Source: Teichococcus wenyumeiae (GTDB lineage Bacteria; Pseudomonadota; Alphaproteobacteria; Acetobacterales; Acetobacteraceae). From it: 57,363 bases of DNA. Within the stretch, counting starts at the first letter, position 1. Each line of letters begins with the position of its first letter. Below, in pieces: positions 47,211 to 55,852 of this stretch. The stretch covers positions 1-57,363 of the forward strand of contig NZ_RFLX01000024.1 in the NCBI RefSeq assembly GCF_003696345.1, written 5' to 3'. The position numbers and the translations under genes were made by a program. A model generated the notes under the pieces. It made no database searches. It was not told the origin of the DNA and was given only the letters and a program-made list of their open reading frames with translations.

Positions 47211-48296
47211 ATGGAACGCTTTCTTGTCACCGGCGGCGCCGGCTACGTGGGCAGCCACGTCGTCCTCGCCCTTCTGGAGCGGGGCGACGAGGTCGTTGTC
47301 CTCGATGACCTGCGCCAGGGCCACCGCCTGGCCGTCCCGCCCGGCGCGGAGCTGGTGGTCGGGGACGCGGCGGACCGCCACCTGCTGCGGGAGCTGATGG
47401 CCAGCCGGCGCTTCGACGGCATCCTGCACTTCGCCGCCATCTCCCTGGTCGATGAAAGCATGCGCGAGCCGATGCGCTACATCCGGGAGAACCTGGGCAA
47501 TACCCTTGCCCTGGCGGAGGAGGCGGTGAAGGCCGGCGTGATGCGCCTCGTCCTTTCCTCCACCGCCGCGCTCTTCGGCAGCCCCGAGAACATCCCGATC
47601 GGCGAGGACGAGCGCAAGAACCCTGTCTCCCCCTATGGCGAATCCAAGCTGATGGCGGAGCGCGCGCTGGAATGGGCGGACCGCATCCACGGGCTCCGGT
47701 CCGCCTCGCTCCGCTACTTCAACGCGGCGGGCGCCGATCCCGGCGGGCGGCTGGGCGAGGACCACAGCCCCGAGACCCATCTCATCCCCTGTGCGGTGAA
47801 TGCCGTCCTGGGCCTGGGGCGGCCGCTGGCGATCCACGGCACCGACTACGACACGCCGGATGGCACCGCGATTCGCGACTATGTCCATGTCGCCGACCTG
47901 GCGGATGCGCATCTGCGCGTGCTGGACCGGCTGAAGAATTGCCCTTCCTGCCGCTACAATGTCGGCAGCGGCACCGGCGCATCGGTGCTGGAGGTGATCG
48001 CGGCGGTGGAGCGCGCGGCGGGGCGCCCGGTGCCGCATGTGCTGGGCCCCCGGCGGGCCGGCGATCCCGCCATCCTCATCGCCTCCAACGAGCGCCTGCG
48101 GCGCGAGACAGGCTGGGCGCCACGGCTCGGCGCGCTGGATGACATCGTGCGCAGCGCCTATGCCTGGCGCGCCCGCAACCCACGTGGCTACAGCGGCATG
48201 GCGGCCCTGAGTTCCGGCGCGGGCCCCGGCCCGGCGGCCTGGCCGGACCAGGCAGCCGCCCTCCCCGATACAGAACGCGCTATGGCCAGCCCCTGA
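47211..48296 (+). CDS. galE: UDP-glucose 4-epimerase
   Basis: Interconverts UDP-glucose and UDP-galactose. 361 residues with TGGAGYVGSHVV (NAD), SSTAALFG, YGESK (catalytic Tyr-x3-Lys) and RYFNAAGADPGGRLGEDH, the standard GalE order. GAGGG precedes the ATG. The last 30 residues are an Ala/Pro-rich tail beyond the GalE fold. It provides UDP-Gal for the polymer. Confidence 0.95.
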   Translation: MERFLVTGGAGYVGSHVVLALLERGDEVVVLDDLRQGHRLAVPPGAELVVGDAADRHLLRELMASRRFDGILHFAAISLVDESMREPMRYIRENLGNTLALAEEAVKAGVMRLVLSSTAALFGSPENIPIGEDERKNPVSPYGESKLMAERALEWADRIHGLRSASLRYFNAAGADPGGRLGEDHSPETHLIPCAVNAVLGLGRPLAIHGTDYDTPDGTAIRDYVHVADLADAHLRVLDRLKNCPSCRYNVGSGTGASVLEVIAAVERAAGRPVPHVLGPRRAGDPAILIASNERLRRETGWAPRLGALDDIVRSAYAWRARNPRGYSGMAALSSGAGPGPAAWPDQAAALPDTERAMASP

Positions 48297-48474
48297 CGGA
48301 GCCGAAGCATGCGGCGGGCAAGAGCAGGCCGCCGCGGCGCCGGACTGGTTACCACCAAATATCCCTCAGCACCGAAGCGTTCCGGACCCAAAATGCCGGC
48401 CACCGACATCCTCTGGAAGGAGCTCCAGGCATGGCCGGGGAGCGATATGGCGGCTGATCTGAAAAGGATTGACG

Positions 48475-50694
48475 ATGTCTGAGACCAAGCCAGCACGGCT
48501 CGCCATCATCGGCTGCGGTGCGGTCGTACAGCACCATCTCCTGCCCGCCCTGCGCCGCATCGGCTGGCGGCCGGAGGTGCTCGTTGACCCCTCCGAGCGG
48601 AACCTCGCCGCCACGGCGGCCATCGCCGGGCGCAGCAAGACGCTCATCAGGACAGCGGACTGGACCAAGGCCGCCGCCTCCTTCGATGCCGCCATCGTCG
48701 CGGCGCCGCACGCGCTGCACGGGCCTATCGGCAAGGCGCTCATCGCCGCCGGCAAGCATGTCTTCATGGAGAAGCCACTCGCGACCGCGTCGTCGGATGC
48801 GCGGGAGATGCTGCGGGCCTCGGCCGAGCGCGGCACCATCCTCTCGGTTGGGCTGCTGCGCCGCTACCTGCACATCACCCGCTGGACCAAGGCGCTGATC
48901 GCCTCCGGCATCCTCGGCACCATCCGTCAGGTGGAGGTGCGGGAAGGCTTCGTCTTCAACTGGGCCACCAGCACCGACGGCCTGCTGAAGCCGGGTCTCG
49001 CCGGCGGCGGCGTGCTGATGGACACCGGCGCGCATACGCTGGACGAGGTGCTGTGGTGGCTGGGCGATGCCCGCGTCTCCCGCTACCGCGACGATGCCCG
49101 GACCGGCGTGGAGGCGGATTGCCTGATCGACCTCGACCTGCCCTCCGGCGGGCATGGGCTGATCGAGCTGAGCCGCAGCCGGGAACTGCCGAACACCTGC
49201 CGCATCGAGGGCAGCAAGGGCTATGTGGAGCTGCATCTCTACCGGAACGAGGTGCTCTCCTGCTCGGACAATGTGCGCGCCTTCAAATCAGATGGCATGG
49301 GCGTGGGCGCCTTCCCGGAACAGCGCTTCCCCGATCTCTTCGGCGGCGAGCTGGCCGATTTCCGCAAGAGCATCCTGAGCGGCCGCCAGCAGGGCGTGGA
49401 CGGGGCGGAGGGGCTGCGCTCGATCGAGATGATCGAGGCCTGCTATGCCCGGCGCGAGCCCCTGAAGATGCCCTGGGAAGAGGCCACGCTGCAGGATGCC
49501 TCGGTGATGGTGCCGCCCGGCACCAAGGTGGCGATCACCGGCGCCACCGGCTTCATCGGCGGCAGGCTGGCCGAGCGCCTGCTGGAGCAGGGCGCGGAGG
49601 TGCGCTGCCTGGTACGGAGCATGGGCGCCGCCGTGCGGCTGGCGCGGCTTCCGGTGGAGATCCACAAGGTCGACCTGACCGATGCGGCGGGGGTGTCGGA
49701 GGCGCTGAAGGATGTTCAGCTCGTCTTCCACTGCGCCTATGACCCGCGTTCCAGCAGCCACAACCTGGTGGGAACGCGCAACCTGATCTCCGCCTGCGCG
49801 GCGCTGAAGGTCCAGCGCTTCGTCTATACCAGCACCTTCTCGGTCTATGAGCCCCTGCCGGACGGGCCTCTGACCGAGGAGACCCGGGATGGCGACAAGT
49901 CCTGGCTCTATACGCGTACCAAGCTGGAGCTGGAGAAGGCGGTCATGGACGCGGTGCGGGAGAAGGGCCTGAAAGGGACCATCATCCAGCCGACCATCGT
50001 CTATGGCCCCTTCTCCCGCCCCTGGACCATCGCGCCAGCGGAGATGCTGCTCTACGGCACGGTGGTCCTGCCGGACCGGGGCGAAGGGCTCTGCAATGCG
50101 GTTCATGTGGATGACGTGGTCGATGCCATGATCCTGATGACGCAGCGGCCCGAAGCCGTGGGCGAGCGCTTCGTCATCTCCGGCCCGGAGACGGTGACCT
50201 GGGGCCGGTTCTTCGAGGCCTTCGCCAGGGCCCTTCGCATCAAGGGGCCGGAGTATCGCCCGGCCGCCGAGATCGCGCGGGAGAACAGCGGCCTGATGCA
50301 TGACATCAAGCTCGTTGCCCGCAACCCGAAGAAGATCGTGCAGATCGCGGTGCGCGTGCCGGCGGTGCGGAGCCTGCTGCAATCCGGGCTCGATGCCCTG
50401 CCGAAGCCAGTCTACGACCTGGTGAGCCGGGCCTATTTCGGCGATGGCAGCCGCCCGACCGGCATGGTCCATCTGCCGGACCCGCAGTTGCTGCGCCTCT
50501 ATACCGCGAAGGCCCTGGTCGACTCGGAGAAGGCGCGGCGGCTGATCGGCTACGCGCCGCGCTTCGACTTCGACCGTGGCATGGCGGCGACGGCGCTCTA
50601 CCTCGAATGGGCCTTCGGCGCGCAGCGGCGGAGTTCCAAGGCAGTCCTGGACGCCCCCGCCATGCCGGAAGCAACCGCCATGGCCGCCGAATAG
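48475..50694 (+). CDS. Gfo/Idh/MocA oxidoreductase fused to an SDR epimerase/dehydratase
   Basis: 739-residue two-domain protein. Residues about 1-340 are a Gfo/Idh/MocA oxidoreductase (IIGCGAVVQHHLLPAL, then FMEKPLATASSDA with the EKP motif, and GGGVLMDTGAHTLDE). After a short linker a complete extended SDR domain begins near residue 350 (ITGATGFIGGRLAERL) with LYTRTK as the Tyr-x3-Lys pair. Both NAD sites look intact. The ATG at 48475 has AAGGA 7 bases before it. It probably performs successive oxidation/reduction and epimerisation or dehydration on a nucleotide sugar. Situated between galE and a glycosyltransferase. Confidence 0.93.
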   Translation: MSETKPARLAIIGCGAVVQHHLLPALRRIGWRPEVLVDPSERNLAATAAIAGRSKTLIRTADWTKAAASFDAAIVAAPHALHGPIGKALIAAGKHVFMEKPLATASSDAREMLRASAERGTILSVGLLRRYLHITRWTKALIASGILGTIRQVEVREGFVFNWATSTDGLLKPGLAGGGVLMDTGAHTLDEVLWWLGDARVSRYRDDARTGVEADCLIDLDLPSGGHGLIELSRSRELPNTCRIEGSKGYVELHLYRNEVLSCSDNVRAFKSDGMGVGAFPEQRFPDLFGGELADFRKSILSGRQQGVDGAEGLRSIEMIEACYARREPLKMPWEEATLQDASVMVPPGTKVAITGATGFIGGRLAERLLEQGAEVRCLVRSMGAAVRLARLPVEIHKVDLTDAAGVSEALKDVQLVFHCAYDPRSSSHNLVGTRNLISACAALKVQRFVYTSTFSVYEPLPDGPLTEETRDGDKSWLYTRTKLELEKAVMDAVREKGLKGTIIQPTIVYGPFSRPWTIAPAEMLLYGTVVLPDRGEGLCNAVHVDDVVDAMILMTQRPEAVGERFVISGPETVTWGRFFEAFARALRIKGPEYRPAAEIARENSGLMHDIKLVARNPKKIVQIAVRVPAVRSLLQSGLDALPKPVYDLVSRAYFGDGSRPTGMVHLPDPQLLRLYTAKALVDSEKARRLIGYAPRFDFDRGMAATALYLEWAFGAQRRSSKAVLDAPAMPEATAMAAE

Positions 50695-50734
50695 TACCGG
50701 CATCCATGCAGCCCTCTCCACCGAAAGGCCGCCC

Positions 50735-51958
50735 ATGAACGCGCCCGTCCGCTCGCCTGCCGGGCCGTCATTCGCAAGCCAGTTCAAGGGCGCCGGCAGG
50801 CTGGATATCCGGCATGTGGCGGTGCTGGACGGCAATGGCCACCCGAGCGAGGCCAACGGGGTGCACAACGTCGCGCGGGCCCTGGCGCGGGAGCAGCAGG
50901 CTGCCGGCGAGCGGGCCAGGCTGGTGCTCCTCGCCCATGGCAGGCCGGTGCAGGTCACGGATCAATCCTGCCCGACGCAGGTCATCCGCCTCGATGGCCC
51001 GGTAATGCGCGGACATGCGCTGCATCTGTCGCGGAGGAGCATCGAGGCGCTGCTCGCCGGCGCCGGTGCCGGCACCTTCTGCCACATCCATGGCGGGCGG
51101 GAGCCGATGCTGCCCGGGCTGGGGCGGGTGCTGCGCCGCCGTGGCATCCCCTATGCCGTCACGGTGCATGGCCGCTTCTCCCATGTCTATGATCCGGCGG
51201 GCCAGGTGGTGAAGCGGAACACCGCGCTTTACCTGCGTTTCTTCGAAAGATCCTTTCTGGAGGGCGCCCGCTTCGTGCAGGCGCTGTCGGATGAGGAGGC
51301 CGCGATTCTGCGGCGGATCGCGCCGGGCGCCCGCATCCGCATCATCGGGAACGGCGCCTATTCCTCGACCCTGGGCGAGGCGCCGCCCAGCCCGGCACCG
51401 CGAGGGGTATCCGCCGATTATCCCCATTTCGGCTATTGCGGCCGCTACGCGATTGCCCACAAGGGGCTGGACCTGCTGCTGGAAGGCTTCGCCAGCTACC
51501 ACAAGGCCGGAGGAACCGGCCGGCTGACCATGATGGGCACCGGCGAGGCGCGCGGAGAACTCATGCAGATGGCGGAGCGCCTCGGCATCGCCGGCAGGGT
51601 CCAGGTCATGGGCCCCAGCTTCGGTGCCGCGCGGGATGCAGTGCTGCGGGAATGCGACTACTTCGTCGTGTCGTCGCGCTACGAAGGCGTGCCCCTCGCC
51701 GCTCTGGAAGCTGCCTTGCTCGGCCTGCCGTTGATCGTCACGGCGGGCAGCGGGCTCCGCACGCTGGTCATGGCGGAACAGGCCGGGTTGCCCATTGACG
51801 ACCACTCGGCGCAAGCCGTGGCCGCCGCCTTGCACAAAGCCGAGAACCTTGCGCCAGCCGAGTGGAAGGCGCGCGCCGCCGCCGCTCATGCCGCTGCCAT
51901 GCTCCGCTGCGACTGGACCAGGATCGCCTCACAACTGCGGACCGCCTATCTGACATGA
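50735..51958 (+). CDS. GT4-family glycosyltransferase
   Basis: GT-B glycosyltransferase, 407 residues. The N-terminal domain includes NGHPSEANGVHNVARALARE and the C-terminal domain PHFGYCGRYAIAHKGLDLLLEG with the donor-site segment SRYEGVPLAALEAALLGLPL (Glu-x7-Glu type). The ATG at 50735 has AAAGG at -8; the open frame upstream shadows the fusion gene. Co-directional with the fusion gene, 40 bases downstream. Confidence 0.92.
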   Translation: MNAPVRSPAGPSFASQFKGAGRLDIRHVAVLDGNGHPSEANGVHNVARALAREQQAAGERARLVLLAHGRPVQVTDQSCPTQVIRLDGPVMRGHALHLSRRSIEALLAGAGAGTFCHIHGGREPMLPGLGRVLRRRGIPYAVTVHGRFSHVYDPAGQVVKRNTALYLRFFERSFLEGARFVQALSDEEAAILRRIAPGARIRIIGNGAYSSTLGEAPPSPAPRGVSADYPHFGYCGRYAIAHKGLDLLLEGFASYHKAGGTGRLTMMGTGEARGELMQMAERLGIAGRVQVMGPSFGAARDAVLRECDYFVVSSRYEGVPLAALEAALLGLPLIVTAGSGLRTLVMAEQAGLPIDDHSAQAVAAALHKAENLAPAEWKARAAAAHAAAMLRCDWTRIASQLRTAYLT

Positions 51959-52060
51959 ACGGCGGCTCCGCATGGCGCGGGGCCGCTCCCAACCGCCCAT
52001 CAGCCACGGCCGTGGATAGCCCGGTCCCTGTTCAAGAGTAGCGCCAGTTCCTGCCAGCTT

Positions 52061-52858
52061 TCAGGCCTGCCGGCCGACGGGCCCCGGCGGCATGATCCAT
52101 CGTCCGCCGTCCGGCCAGCCGGTGCCGCTCCAGTCCACGACCGGCCATCCCCGCCTGCGGGCTTCCTCGCGCATCTTGCGGGTCGGGTCCACCACGACCG
52201 CGGTTCCCGCCGCCGCCAGCAGCGAAACATCGCTCTCATGATCCGAATAGGCGACGAGATCCTCTGCATTCGGGAACTTACGGGACAGCAGCTCCCGCAC
52301 CGCGACCAGCTTTGCTGGCCCGCGGAGATTGCCGCCATCCAGGGCGCCGGCGATTCTTCCATCTGGGGTCCAGGCGACGCGGGTCGAGACCGTCGCGTCG
52401 AAGCCGAGCAGCCGCCCGATGGGCTCCACATAAAGGTCTAGGCTGGCGGAAGCCAGCACCAGCGCGTCGCCCGCCTGCCGATGCAGTTCCATCACCCGCA
52501 GGGCATCCGGCTTGATCTCGCGGAAGAGGCAGCGCGCCGCGAATTCCCTCGCGACCCTTTGCAGCATCTTCTGCTCTCGGTTCCCGAGAACAGCATCAAG
52601 ATAAGCAATCTTCAGCGTGGTATTGCTGATGCGCCGCAAGCTGTAGTTCAGCGTATGCAACGGCAGCAACGCCGTGCGCATCGGCCGGGCAGGACCCAGC
52701 CGCCGCGCGGCTTCCATCAGGAAGACCAGGAAGAGATCCCGGCGCGAGATGGTTCCGTCCAGGTCGAATACCGCGACGCGCGTCGCCGCATCGTCACGGC
52801 ATGGCGGCTGGCATAGCCGTGCGGCGGTGCGGATTGTCCCGTCGTCGTGCATCGGCAT
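52061..52858 (-). CDS. HAD-IB-family phosphatase
   Basis: Haloacid-dehalogenase hydrolase of the phosphoserine-phosphatase-like IB group, 265 residues. Nucleophile Asp32 and Asp34 (FDLDGT), motif II Ser137 (LASAS), Lys183 and the motif III pair Asp206/Asp210 (YSDHESD) are present. In many proteobacteria a HAD domain like this is fused to the N-terminus of a UbiA prenyltransferase; here it is a separate gene divergent from one, so it probably dephosphorylates the decaprenyl-phosphoryl-sugar-phosphate product. A palindrome lies in the shared promoter region. Confidence 0.9.
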   Translation of the reverse strand: MPMHDDGTIRTAARLCQPPCRDDAATRVAVFDLDGTISRRDLFLVFLMEAARRLGPARPMRTALLPLHTLNYSLRRISNTTLKIAYLDAVLGNREQKMLQRVAREFAARCLFREIKPDALRVMELHRQAGDALVLASASLDLYVEPIGRLLGFDATVSTRVAWTPDGRIAGALDGGNLRGPAKLVAVRELLSRKFPNAEDLVAYSDHESDVSLLAAAGTAVVVDPTRKMREEARRRGWPVVDWSGTGWPDGGRWIMPPGPVGRQA

Positions 52859-52961
52859 TCGACCCCGTGTCGGTCCCGCGCCCGTTCATGCATCCGGCGG
52901 GGTGAAGGCTGGTTTCAGCAGGCCTTGGACACAATGATGCGCGCAAGCGTATGTGAAGAAA

Positions 52962-52978
52962 AGTCCCATAATGGGACT
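52962..52978. promoter_or_regulatory. Near-perfect 17-base palindrome in a divergent promoter region
   Basis: AGTCCCAT (52962-52969), one central base, then ATGGGACT (52971-52978). It lies about 100 bases from the start codons of both divergent genes. A dimeric regulator site is likely; the protein is unknown. Confidence 0.4.
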
Positions 52979-53070
52979 AGCCCTTTTGATACGGCGTCTA
53001 TCCGAAAGAGAAGATGACGATGGGGGTCCCGCACCGCATTGTCTGGGCGATCATCTAGCAGGGCATCGTC

Positions 53071-54117
53071 ATGAACCCCTCGGATAGCGATACGTCTGCG
53101 CAGGGCGCCGATGTGCACATCGCCGGTGCGGCCCTGGCTGGCAAACGGTCGCCTGTCCGGCCTGCCGGAAGCCGGCTGACGAAGCACGCGCCCGGCGCTG
53201 CCGGGAGCCACGCGGGGGCATGGGCGCAGGTTCCTGCCCTGCTGGAGAGCGCCAGGCCGCACCAGTGGGCGAAGAACCTTCTTGTCTTTGTGCCGGCGAT
53301 CCTGAGCGGCACGATCCTTCAGCCCGGCCCGCTGGCCGCTGTGGCGCTGTCCTTCATCTCCCTCAGCCTGATCGCCTCCGGCACCTATCTCCTCAACGAC
53401 CTCTGGGATATCGAGGCCGACCGCAAGCACTGGTCGAAATGCAAGCGCCCGCTGCCGTCGGGCCGGCTGTCGGTTGGCCTGGCCCTGGTGGCGGCGCCGG
53501 CGAGCATCGCGATCGGGCTGCTGCTGGCAGCGGCGATCGGGCCCATGGTTGCCCTGGCGGCGATCTGCTACCTGACGCTCACCGTCTGCTATTCGCTGGC
53601 CTTCAAGCGGGTGCCGATCCTGGACGTCACTGTCCTGGCCGGCTTGTTCACCCTGCGGCTCGTGCTCGGCATCACCAGTGCCGGCGTCTTCGCCTCGCCA
53701 TGGCTCCTGGTCTTCTCGATGTTCCTGTTCTCGTCACTCTGCTTCGCGAAGCGGTATGTCGAGCTGGTGCGGGCTGCCCAGCGCGGAACGGCGGGGCTGG
53801 CGCACCGGGGCTACCAGGACGCGGACAGCCCCCTGCTGCTGGTCCTCGGCCCCTCCACCGGCATGGGCGCGGTTGTCACCCTCGTCCTCTATGTCATCTT
53901 CGACGCCTTCCGGCAGACCTTCTACGGCAACACCGCCTGGCTCTGGGCCTTTCCGCTGATCCTGTTCCTGTGGATCTCCCGCATCTGGCTGATGGCGGCA
54001 CGCGGGGAACTGGATGACGACCCAGTCGCATTCGCCGTGCGGGACAAGCCGAGCATCCTGCTGGGCGCGGTCATGTTCGGCTCCTTCATCCTGGCCTGGT
54101 CCGGCCTCTTCGGATGA
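53071..54117 (+). CDS. UbiA-family prenyltransferase, decaprenyl-phosphate phosphoribosyltransferase-like
   Basis: Membrane prenyltransferase-fold protein, 348 residues, about eight or nine helices after a 60-residue polar N-terminus. The NDLWDIEADRKH motif (NDxxDxxxD at 109-117) binds Mg and the phosphorylated substrate, followed by KRPLPSG. The sequence around it fits the subgroup that makes decaprenyl-phosphoryl-5-phosphoribose, precursor of arabinosyl or ribosyl lipid donors, more than quinone or heme enzymes. It overlaps gtrA by 4 bases. Role: forming a polyprenyl-phosphate pentose donor for glycan decoration. Confidence 0.9.
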   Translation: MNPSDSDTSAQGADVHIAGAALAGKRSPVRPAGSRLTKHAPGAAGSHAGAWAQVPALLESARPHQWAKNLLVFVPAILSGTILQPGPLAAVALSFISLSLIASGTYLLNDLWDIEADRKHWSKCKRPLPSGRLSVGLALVAAPASIAIGLLLAAAIGPMVALAAICYLTLTVCYSLAFKRVPILDVTVLAGLFTLRLVLGITSAGVFASPWLLVFSMFLFSSLCFAKRYVELVRAAQRGTAGLAHRGYQDADSPLLLVLGPSTGMGAVVTLVLYVIFDAFRQTFYGNTAWLWAFPLILFLWISRIWLMAARGELDDDPVAFAVRDKPSILLGAVMFGSFILAWSGLFG

Positions 54118-54554
54118 GCCCGAAGGCGCTGGTGTTTCTCATCAGCCTGCCCAAGCCTGCCCGCTTCCTGCTGGCAGGCGGTGGTGCGGCGGCCATCAAC
54201 TGGCTGGCGCGCTTCCCGCTCTCCTGGGTGCTGCCCTTCTTTGCCGCTGTGCTGACGGCTGCGGCCATCGGCATGCTGGCGGGCTTCGTGCTGTACCGGG
54301 GCTTCGTGTTCCCAGGCTCCGAACGGCCGATCCTGCTGCAGGCGCGGGACTTCTTCGCCGTGAACGTCATCTCCTCCGCCGTGGTGGCCTTGTTGGCGGT
54401 CGTCCTTCTCCACCTGGCGGTGCAGCTCGGCGCCGATGTGCAGATCGCCGAGGCCGCGGCCCATGCGGCGGCAATCGGCCTCGGCGCTGCACTCAATTAC
54501 TTCGGGCACAACCTGTTCACCTTCGGGCCGCGGGACCGGGCGGCGCGGGTCTGA
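54114..54554 (+). CDS. GtrA-family membrane protein
   Basis: 146 residues with four hydrophobic helices (ARFLLAGGGAAAINWLARF, then FAAVLTAAAIGMLAGFVLYRGFVF). GtrA proteins are thought to flip or present polyprenyl-phosphate-linked sugars. Between a UbiA-type synthase and a GT-C transferase this fits translocation of a lipid-linked sugar. The C-terminal NYFGHNLFTFG is the typical family end. Confidence 0.9.
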   Translation: MSPKALVFLISLPKPARFLLAGGGAAAINWLARFPLSWVLPFFAAVLTAAAIGMLAGFVLYRGFVFPGSERPILLQARDFFAVNVISSAVVALLAVVLLHLAVQLGADVQIAEAAAHAAAIGLGAALNYFGHNLFTFGPRDRAARV

Positions 54555-54586
54555 TGGGATTCATGAAGCATGCAGGAGAATGTCAC

Positions 54587-55810
54587 ATGACAAGTCCAGC
54601 ACGATCCGCGATGCAGCCGAGCCTGCCGCTGCCAACGCGCGCGGTGCTGCTCATCGGCATAATCCTGTTGGTCTGGCTGGCCTATTCCGGGCTGATCGGC
54701 TGGCGGACCACGGATGTGGAATGGTGGTTCGTGCCCTGGCTGGAGCACATCATCCAGCATGGCGCGAGGGCTTCCCTGCAAGCGCCGCTCCAGGTCCAGA
54801 TCGAAGGCGTCAACGGCTTCGCCAATTACTCGCCGCCCTATCTCTATCTTCTGGTTCTGGCCAGCGCGGCATCGGACTGGGTGTCGCCCTTCCTCCTGGT
54901 GAAGCTCGTCTCGGTCGCGGGTGCCTTCTTCTGCGCGGGCTGCATCTACTACCTGCTGCGCGCGCTGGCCTCCCCCGGGGCGGCCCTGTTGGGCGCGGCT
55001 GCCTCGCTGCTGATTCCAAGCGTCGTGCTGAACGGCCCGGCCTGGGGCCAGACCGACATGGTCTGGTCGGCGCTGGCGGCGCTGTCGGTCGCCTTCGCGC
55101 TGCGCGAGCGCTGGGCGGCGATGATGCTGGCCTTCGGCATGGCCGTGGCCTTCAAGCTGCAGGCGGTCTTCATCGCCCCCTTCCTGCTCTACATGGTGCT
55201 CGCCTACCGGGTCAGCCCGCGCTACTTCCCGCTGCCGGTGCTGGCCTATGCGGCGATGATGCTGCCGGCATGGCTCGCCGGCCGCCCGGCCTGGAGCCTT
55301 GCGACCATATATCTGGAGCAGGCAGGGGCCTATCGCTGGCTCTCCATGAACGCGCCGAACCCCTGGTCCTTTGTGCAATACACCCGCCTCATCTCCTATG
55401 AGACAGGTGTGCTCATCGGCTCCGTGGCCGCCGTGCTCATCGCTCTGGGCTTCGGCGCATTGTCGATCCGCTGGCGCCGGCTCCAGGGCGCTGACCTGCT
55501 GCTGCTCTCGGTCACGGTCGCGGCCGCCATGCCTTACGTGCTGCCGAAGATGCATGAGCGCTACTTCTTCCTGGCCGATATCCTGGCCTATGCCCTGGCG
55601 GTGGCCCGGCCGCGGCCGTGGACGATCAGCGCCGCCATCGCGATCCAGCTCGGCTCGGTCGCCGCCTATGCGTCCCACATGCTGAGCTTCGCCATGGGCA
55701 AGTATCTCGGCGCCCTGCTCATCGGGGCGGCTCTGGTGATCCTTCTCCATCATCTTCGGCTGGCATTGCGCCCCGCGCGCAGGCCCGCGTCATCCTCCGC
55801 CATCGCCTGA
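54587..55810 (+). CDS. GT-C-fold membrane glycosyltransferase
   Basis: Polytopic glycosyltransferase, 407 residues with about ten helices. The first luminal loop contains TTDVEWWFVPWLEHI, where an Asp-x-Glu pair near the first helix is usual for GT-C catalysis, and the NYSPPYLYLLVLAS segment is typical of the polyprenol-phosphate-sugar-using DUF2029/mannosyltransferase group. It would use the lipid-linked sugar made by the two genes before it. The ATG at 54587 follows AGGAG at -10; the longer open frame is a shadow of gtrA. Confidence 0.85.
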   Translation: MTSPARSAMQPSLPLPTRAVLLIGIILLVWLAYSGLIGWRTTDVEWWFVPWLEHIIQHGARASLQAPLQVQIEGVNGFANYSPPYLYLLVLASAASDWVSPFLLVKLVSVAGAFFCAGCIYYLLRALASPGAALLGAAASLLIPSVVLNGPAWGQTDMVWSALAALSVAFALRERWAAMMLAFGMAVAFKLQAVFIAPFLLYMVLAYRVSPRYFPLPVLAYAAMMLPAWLAGRPAWSLATIYLEQAGAYRWLSMNAPNPWSFVQYTRLISYETGVLIGSVAAVLIALGFGALSIRWRRLQGADLLLLSVTVAAAMPYVLPKMHERYFFLADILAYALAVARPRPWTISAAIAIQLGSVAAYASHMLSFAMGKYLGALLIGAALVILLHHLRLALRPARRPASSSAIA

Positions 55811-55852
55811 TGAGCGGAAACCTTCCGTGCAGCCCCCAAGAAAGGGATGACG

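Noticed and set aside
49288-50958. 556-codon minus-strand open frame
   Set aside because: Antisense to the Gfo/Idh-SDR fusion gene; composition typical of a shadow frame.
52004-52015. Palindrome CCACGGCCGTGG between convergent genes
   Set aside because: Short G/C palindromes are frequent by chance in DNA of this composition and it has no clear regulatory position.
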